NCBI GenBank assembly: GCA_031835245.1
Contig: JAVKOQ010000083.1
Span: 51,001-115,000 of the forward strand
DNA length: 64,000 nt
Direction: 5' to 3'
Source: Balamuthia mandrillaris
Taxonomy: Eukaryota > Discosea > Longamoebia > Balamuthiidae
Shown: positions 22,914 to 34,254 of the stretch, piece by piece
Numbering within the stretch: the first letter of the stretch is position 1
How the letters are laid out: each line of letters begins with the position of its first letter
Translations under genes and position numbers: made by a program
The notes under the pieces: model-generated
Told to the model about the DNA's origin: nothing
Seen by the model: only the letters and a program-made list of their open reading frames with translations
Databases searched by the model: none

Positions 22914-25210
22914 ATGCGTTTCGGCTCGTTCTCTCTGCAGGGTCCCTTCCATGCGAACGAAGACAGGCTGGTGGTGCAGCTGCCCCGGCCCAACGACTTG
23001 GTGGTGGCTGAGGATCAGAGGAGCGAGGAAAACCAAAAAACGGTCGATGAGAAAGAGGCGAAAAGGACCAAAAATCAGTACAAGAAGCAGCTCAAGTTCT
23101 TTCATAAGAGGCCGGAGATCAAGGCCTCCTTCTTTGCGGTCTATGACGGACATGGGGGACAGCGTGCTGTCGATCTCATCAGCAAGCACTTGCACTCTTA
23201 CCTCTTCGAGGAGCACGCCTCTCTCTTTTGTGCTGAGGACGGAGCTGCTGTTGACGTACCAAAGTACTCTTCTCTCCTTTTCTCTCTCGCTCTCGCTCTC
23301 TCTCTCCCGCTCTCTCTCTCTCTCACTCTCTCTCGCTCTCTCTCTTCTCCTTTTTCTTTCACTCCTCATTGCTCACCCTTTCGCTTGCAAAACAAAGAGT
23401 ATGTGAGGCAATAGAACAAGCCTTTGCCAAAATGGAGGACCAGCTCATGAACCTCTCCTCCGGCTCCTCCTTTCGCGACTTTGAGGACGACAGCGGGTCC
23501 TGCGCCACCGTCGTTGTCTCTTACTATCACCACCTTATCGTGGCCAACTTGGGAGACTGCCGAGCGGTACTGGCTCGCTACCGGCCCCAGAAGAAGAGAG
23601 GGGAGGCCGCCTATAGCGCCGTCGAGCTGAGCAGAGACCACAAGGCCACCGACCCGGAGGAGCTAAGGAGAATGGAAGAGAGAGGGGGCTTCGTGGTGAA
23701 CAACAGGGCGTTTGGAATCCTGGCCATCGCGCGGAGCTTTGGGGATCGCACGGTGAAGATACCGCCCTTGCGAGCGAATTTCTTCAATGGGATGGTGGTC
23801 AGTAGGGAGTTGGTGAGGCGGCTCAAAGAGAACGAGAAGCAGTGGAAGAGGAAGATCAAAGAGGAGGAGAAAGCAAAGTTGATGTTGCTTCCACAGCAAC
23901 ACGAAAGTGAAGGAATACCAAATGTTGTTGTGAGTGACATAAAACGGTTGAGACGGTCTTCATCGGCGGTGGACTTGGAAGAGTATCTTGCTAGAAGAGC
24001 GGCTAAGGAAGAGGCGAAGAAGAAAAAGACGCAGCAAACAGAACTGGTAGAGCAAGCTACGGGCGAAGCTGCACCCCAGACGCTTATTGCTGATGTGGAA
24101 AACAGAGAAGGAAGGTCCAAAAGCTGGGCAGATGTGCCTTTGCGCGATTTGGTTCGGTTTGAAGAGAGTGTGCAAGCACAGGGAAAAACAAAAGGAGAGG
24201 AAGAAAAGGATAAAAAGAAGCGGAAGAAAGAGAGAAGGAAGACGAAAAGAAAGAAGCTGTTCACCAATTATCGGAAGAGCCAAAGCGATGTCTCTACACA
24301 AATGAAAGCAATTCAACAACTCAAAAAAGAACAAGAACGAGAACAACAAGAACCACAAGGCGAACAGAAAGCTTCCTTTGAAAATGAAAAGGGACCGGTA
24401 AGCCCACGATCGACATCAGAGAAAAAGAAAAAGAAAGAGAAGCCTCGAAAACAGGCAAAGACGAAGAAAGAAAATAGTGAGCGTAACGAAAAAGTAGAAA
24501 AAGACGAACAAGTCAACAATGCTGCAAAGGAGAGCAATGACGAAGAAGACTCGCGAGAAGAGAACCTAATATCAAAACCGCAAGAAAACGAAGACAAGCA
24601 AAACAAACAAGAAAAAGAAGAAGCAGCTTCTTCAGAAGATGCAACAACAGAGAAGGGAGAGCAAAACCAAAAACTCTCCGGCTCCAACACAAAACTTAAG
24701 CACAAAGGCTCTGCTATCTTTCGCAAGCTTCGTTCCTCCACAAGCATCAAAAAGTCGGATCCACTTCCACAACTACAAGATTTTACAAAGAGGAACAAAC
24801 AAAAGTATTTCTTCTCCGATGAGACCATTATTGCAGTTCCCGAGATAAAGACGTTCACCACTACTATGAACGATGACTTTGTCATCCTGGCCAGTGATGG
24901 CCTTTGGGACGTCATTCCTTCCACGTTGGCCATCAACCTCGTGGCGGAAGGATTGAAGAAGAGCACTTCGAGAAGGACGTTGAACGAAACCTGCGAGTTG
25001 TTGTGCAGAGAAGCAAGAAAGAAAGGAAGCCAAGATGACATTACGATTGCTGTATTCATCATCGATAAGAAGCAAGGAGATGCACAACAAAAAGGAGAGA
25101 GCGAAAAAGAAGCAGCAGTAAAAGAAGAAATGGATAAGGAAGAAGCAGAAAGGGGAAAAACAGAAGAAAGCAAAACAGAGGACTCCACTTTGAAAGTAAA
25201 TAACAAATAG
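22914..25210 (+). CDS. PP2C-family Ser/Thr phosphatase with large charged insert
   Basis: Two exons: 22914-23263 and 23398-25210, giving 720 aa. PP2C enzymes are Mg/Mn-dependent phosphatases of the cytosol and nucleus. Motifs in order: RFGSFSLQGPFHANEDR at the start, FFAVYDGHGG with metal-binding Asp, GSCATVVVSYYHHLIVANLG then DCRAVLAR, SRDHKATDPEELRRM, GILAIARSFGD, and after a gap DDFVILASDGLWD and GSQDDITIAVFI. Between the ARSFGD and SDGLWD blocks lies a Lys/Glu/Gln-rich insert of about 350 residues, absent from typical PP2Cs, which looks disordered. The usual Asp-Asn of the last motif is Asp-Asp here; the metal ligands otherwise appear present. A second, shorter acidic tail follows the domain. 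The intron carries (CT)n. Confidence 0.93.
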
Positions 25211-25279
25211 TATTTAAACGTAACCTCCTTCCTTTTTCATTCACTCACACTCATGTTTTTTTGCTAAGCGCCCCCACCT

Positions 25280-26665
25280 TCAGTGCTTTCCAGGTGTGCC
25301 TCCCGATCCTCCTTCTCTTCCACTTCCACTTCCCCGTCTCCCTCTGCCTTGTTCTCTTTCTCTCCCTTCCTCTCCACCATAATAGCCTGCGCCTTCACTT
25401 CCACCGCCATAAAACGCATTGACGGAGGCACTATCATTATAGAGATATGCAGGACCCATGAAATAAGGAGGTGCTCCGCCTGTTGATTGGTAATAATCGT
25501 ACCAACCTCCTCCATCTCCACCAACTGCTCCGCTTCCACTAACATTGCCGCTTGTAGAAGAAACCGAGCTAGCATCCGTTGGAGGCGGATACTGATAGTA
25601 GTACGCCATCGTCGGGGTTGAGTCCTCCTGTTGCTGCGGGTGCATGTAATACATCGGCATCGTGGTCAGATCCGGATAGACATAACCACTGCCTTCAGTG
25701 CCTCCCATCAGCGTTGCCGTTGGATCCATAACCGGTGTTGGATAATAATAAGCAACCTGCTGTTGCTGCTGATATCCTCCCACCCCACCAGCTCCACCAG
25801 ACGCAGAACCGGAATTGGCAGCCGGAAACGAAGCGCCCCAAGCATACTGATAGAGCTGCTCCTCCCGTTCGCGACGAGACTGTTCTTGAAGGTAGGAGAG
25901 CCCGAGCTGTGCCACTTCTTGGGTGGCCTCTGCTTTGGTGGCTCCTCTTGCCTCCAACAACTGGCCTTCTATTTCCAGTTGAGCAATCCAACCTTTTCTT
26001 ACCTTCCGCAGCAGATACTTTGGGCTTAACTTCCATTTGTTTTGGTACCATTCGTTGAGCAGACCTGTGTTTGACTTGTTAGCAAAGGCGAGTTGGAGAG
26101 AGACGAGAGAGGAGAGAGATGAGAGAGAGAGAGAGAGAGAAGCAGGACTAAACGTATTACATTTAGGGTTCTGTCCTGCTGAAGAGACGGATGAGGTCCG
26201 TCTTCGCTTCTGCATTACTCCCTCTTTGTTACCTCTATTGCCGAGATTCCACCTTCCACAGGAATAGAGCTTGAAGCAAGCATCCATAGCAGCCAGGTTC
26301 TCTGCCTCCCTCTTCTTGTTTCCTTTTCCTCTGCCTTTGATCTGTGGCAGCACTTCTTCATCCCCTTCTTCCAATTTTTCCTTCTCCACTTTCTTCAATG
26401 GCTCTTCCTGCTTTTTGGTATGTTGGTCTTTCTCTTCCTCTTCCTCTTCTTCTCCTACTTCATTTTTAACTTCACGCAAATAGTATCTCTGTTCTTTTTT
26501 TTCCACTCTGGTTTTATCTGCTAAGATAGCATTGCTTCGAACATTTAATGGTGGTCTCCCTCGCCAAAGCGAGTAATGCTGTCCACGCGGGTGTGACTTT
26601 TTTTGAGGCCTCCTCACTCCCGACTTTGCCAAGACCAACAGGTCCGATATATCAACCGTCGCCAT
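25280..26665 (-). CDS. Double-stranded RNA-binding domain protein with Tyr/Gly-rich tail
   Basis: Two exons on the minus strand: 26665-26161 and 26064-25280, giving 429 aa. The intron removes a CT-rich segment that would otherwise read as Ser/Leu repeats. Exon 2 begins in a dsRNA-binding fold: LLNEWYQNKWKLSPKY, then WIAQLEIEGQLLEARGATK and AEATQEVAQLGLSYL, matching the alpha-beta-beta-beta-alpha order and the basic TKAEA start of helix 2. An upstream AAMDACFKLYSCGRW may be the last helix of a degenerate first copy. The tail (about residues 265-429) is rich in Tyr, Gly, Gln and Ser, like prion-like RNA-granule proteins, and ends in RGRRG repeats. A role in RNA binding is well supported; the pathway is unknown. 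Its stop is 69 bp from the PP2C stop. Confidence 0.8.
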   Translation of the reverse strand: MATVDISDLLVLAKSGVRRPQKKSHPRGQHYSLWRGRPPLNVRSNAILADKTRVEKKEQRYYLREVKNEVGEEEEEEEKDQHTKKQEEPLKKVEKEKLEEGDEEVLPQIKGRGKGNKKREAENLAAMDACFKLYSCGRWNLGNRGNKEGVMQKRRRTSSVSSAGQNPKCNTFSPASLSLSLSSLSSLVSLQLAFANKSNTGLLNEWYQNKWKLSPKYLLRKVRKGWIAQLEIEGQLLEARGATKAEATQEVAQLGLSYLQEQSRREREEQLYQYAWGASFPAANSGSASGGAGGVGGYQQQQQVAYYYPTPVMDPTATLMGGTEGSGYVYPDLTTMPMYYMHPQQQEDSTPTMAYYYQYPPPTDASSVSSTSGNVSGSGAVGGDGGGWYDYYQSTGGAPPYFMGPAYLYNDSASVNAFYGGGSEGAGYYGGEEGREREQGRGRRGSGSGREGGSGGTPGKH

Positions 26666-26716
26666 GAACAGCTTGTTATGTTCTTCTCCTACTGACCAGC
26701 TCGTAAATCTGGTTTT

Positions 26717-27636
26717 TCAACAGTTGGAGGCATTAGACAAGCAAGAGGAACATGTAGAAGGAGATGAGAAAGATAAAAACTTTGGAAGCGAAGCATTGAA
26801 GCTTTGATAGTAATGCTGCAATTCTCCTTTTGCTCGTTCGGGACTGGGAAGCTGCAGGTGTTGATTCTCGCTCATCAACTGGAACGCAGCTGAGTTGTCG
26901 AGGAAACCTTCATCGCTGTTGTTGTTCCTTGACGTCGTAGAGGTTGTTAATGCCGATTCTCGCAGTGAGGAGGCAACAGTTGAAGAAACTAATGAGGATG
27001 ATGGTGATGCTGATGAAGAGTTTGGCGTCGGAGAAGAAAGACCTTCACGCTTAACAAAGGCCGATGTTGAGGAGCGAGGTTTAAAGGTCGACCGGCTAGA
27101 TGGCCCTCTTTTGACATCCAGCGAAGCACTTGCTGTTCCTATTAAAGATGAAGGTAAAGATGCGGAGCATTCTGCCGGGTGCTACAAGTAAAAAGACGTT
27201 TAGTTTCTTTGGATGCATCTGGATTGGCACATATATGAAGGAAGGAGGGTGAAGACGAACGAGAACGAACCTGAGGTTTGATACTTCTTAGACTGTGGGG
27301 CTCCATTTGGTTGTCGCTGTCAAGGAGGACTTCCCACGACATCGTGGCCTTTGAGGAGGTAAACCGGAAGACCTCACCCAACAAAGATTCCTTGAGTAGC
27401 CGAGCCTTCCTTCCGAATGCATGTCGCAACTGGTCGTATGCTTGATAGTTGGATAGCATAGGACCTAAACTTCGTTTCTTCCAAGTGGAGAGTGTTTGGT
27501 TTATTTGTTGGTGGAGCTGTTCCACCGTTTGCGTTGGACGAACGGGAAGGGTGAACTCCGCCTGCTCGCATGTTGTTCCCGTGACGTCCTCCACATGCAC
27601 CACCAGTTGAACCGTATGAACCCCGTTTCGTTGCAT
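26717..27636 (-). CDS. Hypothetical protein with possible ubiquitin-like N-terminus
   Basis: Two exons on the minus strand: 27636-27271 and 27181-26717, giving 276 aa. The frame upstream of the ATG has a stop a few codons away, supporting this start. The N-terminal part (VQLVVHVEDV, FTLPVRPTQTVEQL) has the strand-strand-helix look of a beta-grasp/ubiquitin-like fold, followed by FRFTSSKATMSWEV. The second half is Ser/Thr-rich and disordered with an amphipathic end. No family is recognised, and the ubiquitin-like reading is a guess. The stop lies only 51 bp upstream of the dsRBD gene start, which is on the same strand. Confidence 0.55.
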
Positions 27637-28041
27637 TGCTGCAACAGGGGTTCAAATGGATGTCTATAGCTACTCAGATAATGGTGACGCTGAATTGTAA
27701 AAAAAAAACAAAACACTTTTGCCTCTGCCCTCCTTTTCTATGCGCCACAGTTAAAAACAAAATTCCTTTAAAGACGTTGAAACAAGAAGAAAGCAGGAAT
27801 GTGCATAGAATACGTGCGCTTACTCATTTGGTTCCGTGGCGAACCAATCGAAACCAAAAAAAAATATTTATATGCAGTGAGAGAAATTTCCGAAAATGTC
27901 CATTTGTTTTACGAAGAGGCGCTTATGACATCACCTTTATCCATTTATGCGAATTCATGACATCATATTGTTAATTTGCTCCAATTAGAATAAATAAAAA
28001 TAAATAAATATTTTAATAAAGATAAAAATATAATAAAAGAG
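27637..28041. promoter_or_regulatory. Divergent promoter region before the RNA ligase
   Basis: This 405-bp gap separates a minus-strand gene from the RNA ligase. It is AT-rich, most strongly at 27960-28040 (AATAAATAAATATTTTAATAA-type), just before the ligase start. No exon was supported. Confidence 0.4.
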
Positions 28042-29878
28042 ATGGAAGAAAGCTCCGCTGCCGCTTCTTTTGAAAGGCTGGTCGAAACCTGTTTGGGGCA
28101 AGGCCCTTCCGCTCTGGTGGCCTACCTGCACGGCCGCTTTCCCGCCGCTCTCTGGTCCGCTCAGCGCAAAAGACTTCGGGCCAACCTCTCTTCCGCGCCT
28201 CCGCAGATTTCGTTTGACAAGAAAGACAAAGAGGAGGAGGAGGAGGACGCAGCCAACGGCGAAGGAGGAGGAGAAGGAGGGGCGTGGTCCAACGCTGACC
28301 TTACTCACCACTTCTTCACAAAGTACGGCGTAAATGTTGGCATTGAGGGCGTGTTCTACCTCTTCAAATATGAAGGTAACCTCTTTCTTGCTTTCTTTCT
28401 TTGCTTTTGGTTCTTCTTCTTTTGACAAAAGGTCTTTGGCTCTACTACAGTGACAGTGGCGTTGGAATGGCCTAAAGAGATCAGAGAATGTCGCGGCATT
28501 ATTCTCCAAAGATCGGATCTCAGAGCACAACCACAAGAGTCTGCTTCTGCTTCTTCCTCTTCGGCTATGTGGGAAGTGGCAGCCCGTCCCTTTGACAAGT
28601 TCTTCAACCAAGAAGAGTCCCAGTGTCCTTTCTCCACCAAACAAGTCTTCGAGCAATACCTCTCCGAGTTTGAGCTGGTGGAGAAGGCAGACGGCTCCTG
28701 CATTCAACTTTGGCACTGCTCCGAAGAGGTGATGGCTCTCAATTGGAAGCAGAGACAAATGGAGGAAGCAGCAAAGAAGAATAAGAAGCAGCAAACAAAT
28801 GGAGAAACGGAAGCGGAGGAAGAAACTGAAACAGAAGAAGAAGAGAAAGACGAAGCGGAGGAAGAGGCAGCAAAGAGAACGAAAGAGTTGTTGGAAAAAG
28901 CGGAGGCAAAGAAGCAAGCACTTACCACAAAGTCAGAAGCGTTATTGACCACTGAAGAGCGGAGAGAACTTATCTATGGCAAGAAGAGCAAACGAAAGCA
29001 AAACACCAAAACTGGGTTGAACGATCTCAACGTCGACGAAGCAACGAAAGCAGAGACAGTGGAAACTGAAGCCGACACAGAAAAAGAAGAACCTACCGCA
29101 ACAATTCGAAGGGCTGCACATTTGTCTGGATGGAGAGCTTCTACGCTTGGAAAGATAACGCCTCATCCTCGTTTCGAACAATTGTTTTGGAAACTGCTGA
29201 ATGTTTCTTCTGCTGTAACTTCTTATACAAACGAAGGCGAAGAGGAAACGGATGCAGAGAAAGCAGAAGGAGAAGAGAAAGCAAAGGTAGAAGCGGTGCT
29301 GGCAGCGTTACATCCGGATTATACGTATCTCTTTGAGCTTTGTTGCGATGAGAACAGAGTGGTCAACAAGTATCCCCAAGACACCGTGTTTCTCATTGGA
29401 GCACGGCATCGGATCGATGGCACCGTTCTGTCAAAACAGAAACTTGATGAAGTGGCCGCTCGAGTACTTATTTCTTCTCTCCTCTTTATTCTCCTGATCC
29501 TTCTCCTTCTTCATTCGTTCTTCATTCTTCTTCACTCTTGTTCTTCTTTCTCCTGTCTTTGATCTTTTCTCATCATGGCAATCTTTCTTCCATTGTTTCT
29601 CTCTGCTCCCAGTTGGGAGTAATGCGACCACAGTACATCTTGCCGTCGGACAAAGGAATAGAAACGCTCTCGGCGCTGCGACGTTGGATCGAATCCGAAG
29701 CCAAGCGCACAGACCTTTATGGAGAAGTGCCTGAAGGCTTTGTTGTCTACTGGCAAAACGTTCCTGTGGCAAAAATGAAAAACAAGAGTTATCTGGACAA
29801 ACATGGTCTTATCACCGGAAACCTTTTATACAATCGGAACATCGTTATTCAACGGTTGTCCCTCCTCTTTCTCTGTTG

Positions 29879-29910
<32 letters not shown>

Positions 29911-30498
29911 ACCTCTCTGCCTCTCTTATGTTGTTTTGTGTTAGGTACTTTGAAGGAACTTTGGATGATGTACAAGGAGTGCTACAACCGAGCATCTTAT
30001 TGTTCATAGATGAGTTAAAGGCGAAGGTTTTGCAGAAGATCAATGTTGTGGAAGAGATGTGCAGAGACTTGTTTGAAACCAAGCTTCCACCAGACCTTAA
30101 GCAGCACCCAAAAGCACGTGCTCTCTATCCTCAAGTAAGTTCTTTCTTTGTTCTCCTTCCTCTCTTTTCTTTGTTCTTGTTTCTCATGTCTTCCTATTGA
30201 TAGGCTGTAAAGAAGCACATTTCTCTCAAGTATGATAGTTTCTTCTTTCAGCATAAAGAACGACTCGTGTTTGGAATAGAAGAAGAGGAAGAAGTACCGT
30301 TTGGAGGTAAGCCATAGCATTATCTTTTTTTAACCGTTGTTTGTGTTAGTAAATGTGTTCTTTTTCTCAACGCTGTTTGTGTTAACAGGACTCGTAATGG
30401 AGTGGCTAAAGAAGAACTATGCGAAGTTCAACACCGAATGGAAGCAAACAAACATTCCCGAAATACTTGAAGCGGAACGACAACAAAGTGGACTTTAA
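28042..30498 (+). CDS. T4 Rnl1-like RNA ligase
   Basis: Six exons: 28042-28375, 28451-29463, 29613-29854, 29945-30134, 30204-30306 and 30389-30498, giving 663 aa. It belongs to the covalent nucleotidyltransferases that adenylate a lysine and seal RNA 5'-phosphate to 3'-OH ends. Motif I is EKADGS, with the nucleotide-accepting Lys. Upstream blocks typical of the T4 Rnl1 branch are ECRGIILQ and AARPFDKFFNQEE. Downstream are YTYLFELCCDENRVVNKYP (motif IIIa region), EGFVVYW (motif IV) and VAKMKNKSYL (motif V). A Glu/Lys-rich insert of about 110 residues splits motif I from motif IIIa. All key residues seem present, so it is probably active. No kinase or phosphatase domain is fused. Cellular role (tRNA, mRNA repair or other) is unknown. 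Confidence 0.85.
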
Positions 30499-30559
30499 TC
30501 GAGAAACAAATAAGAGGAGACAAAAGAAATAAATAACGATAACGCAAGCTGAACAAAAA

Positions 30560-31442
30560 CTATCGGTGAAGTTCATGCTTTGTCGACTTCTTGCTTGGAG
30601 GAGCAGGTAAAGGGAACGCCAAAGAATGGTTGTTCTTCTGCCCAAAGTTGGAAGAAGCTTCCGTTGAATCGTTCGTGCCCGAGTGGTTGTTATTGTTGTG
30701 CTGTCCCCAGTTCGGAAGCGGAGGTGCCTCCACGGATAGTCCCCTTCGATCGCTTCTCACTCGAAAGCCCACTATCTCCTCTTCTTCCTCTTCTCCTGTT
30801 ACAGCTCTTTCTTTCTCGCTGTTAACAGCAGCATTCGTAGTTGACGAAGAAGACGAAGGGGTTGTGGAAGAAGATGAAGATAAAGGGATTTGTGAAGAGG
30901 AAGTGGATACCGAACGTCCACCCTTGCTTCGTTCTGATCCATTTTCTGAAAGAAGTTGAATGATGTCGTTGTTCGCAGCAAGATCTAGAGCAGTGCATCC
31001 ATCTTTATCTTTGGCGTGCAAGGTTGCATCGTTTAGGATGAGCAGCTGAACAGCAAGAAGATGACCAGCAAGACTAGCTGCATGAAGTGGCATTCTTCCT
31101 TTCTCGGATTCGTTTACGAAGTTGACAGCAGCTGCTCCTCCTTCTTGAGCGATGCATTGGAGCATCTTGTTTAAGTCACCCCTTGATGAAGCTTCAAACA
31201 GTAACTTTGTTCCCATGAAAAGGGAAAATACATAAATAAATAAAAGCGTGAGGATATAGATAGTGAGAACTAGAGAACCTTGTTTATGTTTTCTTTGGGG
31301 AGAGGTGAAACGAATTCCTTTGATTAGTGAGAGAGAGAGAGAGAGAGAGATTAGCAAACACAAATCGTTCAAAAAAAAGATATAAATACCTTGCTTCTAT
31401 ATTTCGCGATAATGAAGGCTTCCTATGAAAGAGTAGGGTAAG

Positions 31443-31486
<44 letters not shown>

Positions 31487-33171
31487 CCAGGGAGATTACT
31501 TTGGTGTTACGATCATCTTTAGGAGAGGGCTTTTGCATCCCAGAGGGATGGCCGGTGAGATTTGCCTCCCAAATAGAATTCAACAACGGATTGCCTAATG
31601 CTTTCAGCAGTTCCAATGTCTCATGCGGAAGGTCATCCAACGTTATCGAACGAACTGTCCATTTAAATATTTAAGATAATGGTAGAGAGAGAGAGAGAAA
31701 GAGAGAAAGAGAGGAGAGAATTACCTTTGGAAAGATGTACTCCAAGCGAACGATGAACTGAAAGTGAAAGACGAGCATAAGGAAAAGGAAACTGAGAAAG
31801 AGAAGAAACCCAATGAAGGAGAACCAACCTCCAGAGCATTGAATACATATCAAGCAGCCAAGATTAATGGACAACCAATCCGGTTCTGTTTGCCACAACG
31901 AAGCAAAAGGAGCATCAGCCATCAGTCTTTCCTTCCATACGCATTTGACGAATGAATACGTTACCTGCGGCACCACAGTCGGCACAACGCCGATTCTCTG
32001 GTTGCAACTTCAATGCAGCCCAGGCTTGGAGATTGCCTTTGTTTCCTCCTTTGAGCTATTTTGAATGACGTTAGTTTCTTACGTGCTTCTTTTCTCTAGT
32101 CTCTTTTCCTCATCCTTGCTAACGAACCTTTGATTTGTCATCTGTGTTTTGTGTTAGACGAAGTCCTATGCCCTCTTGCAACGCAGTGACCCATTCCATC
32201 ATCGCTGCTGGGGAATCAGCAACCAGCTGGTAACGTTGAGTGACAGAAACTAGCTCGAAAGCTGAAGAGGCAGCTCCTTTGTTGGAACCAATGCTTGACC
32301 CTGAACCCAACTTGACGCTGCACGTTAGTAGATCGATCGCCATCAGAGGAGCGGTTCCTTCTTCGACATCCTTTTAACATGAAGGAAACACATGTTTAGC
32401 AAAACATAATAAAGAATAAAAGAAAGAATAAGGAAATAAACTTTTTGAGAACGAAAGAGATAAAGAATTCCATCCATCAGCACCAAATGGTACTTTCGAG
32501 TGGACTTGAACGGCTTCACGGCTGCCTTCAAAGAGACATCCCCACTTTTGGAAGGATGGTCGAGGCTTAAAGGAGCTGATAACAAAAAACTTTTGCTGCG
32601 TTTCGTTGGAGGTTTACAGAGCTCTTCCAGCGATTCTCTGCTCTTTTTTATGATGATATCTTCAATGATGTGTTGAAAGAGCTGCTCTATTCCTTCTCCT
32701 GATCTATTTATAAGCAAAGAATGCTTTCATGAGAAGAGAGAAAAGAAAAGAGAAGAAAGAAGAGAAACAAGAAAGGAGAGTAATGAACTTGGCAGATGCT
32801 TCGTAGAAGGGACAACGCCATGAATAAGCAACGCTGAGTCCTTCTTTGTGTGTTATCACTCTTTCTTGTTGTTTGTCCGCTGGAGAGAGAAAGAAGAATG
32901 AATGAACATTGAAGAATGAATGAAGAACGAATAAAAGAGAAAAACGAGAAAGAAAGAAAGGCACAAAAGAAAGAAAACAAACAAACCTTGAGTGGCAACC
33001 AATACGAAAGGAAGTTCCTTCGTTTTACGAACCGAAAATACAGCTTGACGATAGTGTTCCAACATATCAAAGCTTTCAGCCGAAGCCACCGAATACACAA
33101 AAACATAACCATCCGCCCTTTGGTTACCATTACGACGTACAGCTTGGTAAGAGAAGAGAAGAGGAGAAGAC

Positions 33172-33224
<53 letters not shown>

Positions 33225-33765
33225 AACAAACCATGAAAACCATTTGTCAAACATGTGGTCATAACATTCGTTTCCTCCAGTGTCTTTGAAAGTGTTGATT
33301 AGAGGAAAAGAAGAGGAGAAGAAGAAGAAGATGAGAAGAAGAAGATGAGAAGAAGAAGAAGAAGAAGAAGAAGAAGAAGAAGAAGAAGAACAAGGAGAAA
33401 ACAAGGAGAGTAAACCTAATATTTCCAGTTGATAAGGTTTGCCGTCATATTCCACTTTCTTTCTGCATTACAACAACAGCAAAACTAAAGTTATGATACA
33501 AACAACAAAACGAAGCAAAAGCAGTTGCAAGCTGCGTACACATGACTATCCTCTGTTTCGAGAGTTGGCAGAAGAAAAGATTAGAGAACCACAAAAAAAA
33601 AACCGTTATAAAGCGAATCAGCAAACCTAAAGTGGGGTCATCCAATTCTTCAAATTGGCCATTGAGGTAGCGCAGGATGAGGCTCGTTTTGCCGCACGAC
33701 ACTTGTCCGCAGAACACAACTCGCAACGAGTCCGTTGAGGCCTGGTTGCCCGCTCGTTGCGACAT
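30560..33765 (-). CDS. AGAP-like Ras-domain, PH, ArfGAP and ankyrin protein
   Basis: Fifteen exons on the minus strand: 33765-33627, 33552-33540, 33462-33416, 33283-33232, 33117-32987, 32879-32789, 32703-32442, 32370-32128, 32055-31965, 31885-31829, 31757-31725, 31654-31500, 31422-31390, 31317-31279 and 31204-30560, giving 676 aa. AGAPs switch Arf off at endosomes and Golgi. Order: GTPase-like domain with P-loop FCGQVSCGKTS and ILDTGGNE, a PH-like domain (KYHLVLMDGILYLF), an ArfGAP zinc finger CADC...CIQC with 16 residues between the pairs and arginine-finger HRSLGVHLSKVRS, then ankyrin repeats (GRMPLHAASLAGH, DGCTALDLA) and a Ser/Pro-rich tail. A 13-nt exon is needed to match the Ras switch region. 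The usual NKxD appears as TQADKQ, so nucleotide binding may be weak. Confidence 0.9.
33166..33220. repeat. (GA)n microsatellite in an AGAP intron
   Basis: A long, nearly pure GA tract (CT on the sense strand) lies in the fourth AGAP intron (33231-33118). The next intron upstream carries (GAA)n at 33353-33391. Both match the sense-strand pyrimidine pattern described in the findings. Confidence 0.8.
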
Positions 33766-34254
33766 TGAACAGAGGTTTCTCTCTTGTTCGTTGTTGTTGT
33801 TTAGTAATTATTGTTTATTAACAGGAGATTCAGACGGCTGATGTAACACTTGCTTTATTTGTTATTTTTTAATTTAAATTTATCTATTTTAGGAGTTTAT
33901 CGGTCAACTTGGAAAATGGATCGTTGATTTTTTCCTCATCTTTTGTGTTGGTTGCAAGCCAAGACTGAACTCGGCGGAGAGAAACCTTTAGAAGGGTGGC
34001 AACAGCGATTTTTTTTAAAAAAACAAACAAACTATATCTCAGAAACATCTTTGTTGGAACGAGCAGCAAGAATGAAAACTTGTTTGTGAGAGATAAGAGC
34101 GAGGACAACTTTTCCCCGCCATTGAATATGGTAGCGGACATGAGAGAGCACGATTTTTGTCGACAGCAGTAAAGAGAAGAGAGAGGACAATTTTCTCCGC
34201 AAAACTTTGCGTGGATGGACGTGAGAGCTCCCTATTCCTGTAGACACAGCGGGA
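33766..34254. promoter_or_regulatory. Divergent promoter region between AGAP and MED27
   Basis: This 489-bp gap separates divergent genes. It contains a short direct repeat (GAGGACAACTTTTCCCCGC near 34091, GAGGACAATTTTCTCCGC near 34183). An 85-codon minus-strand frame (33884-34141) could be a small gene or an artefact, and I do not call it. Confidence 0.35.

Noticed and set aside
33884-34141. 85-codon minus-strand frame between AGAP and MED27.
   Set aside because: It is hydrophobic and Leu/Ser-rich, spans likely promoter sequence and shows no domain.
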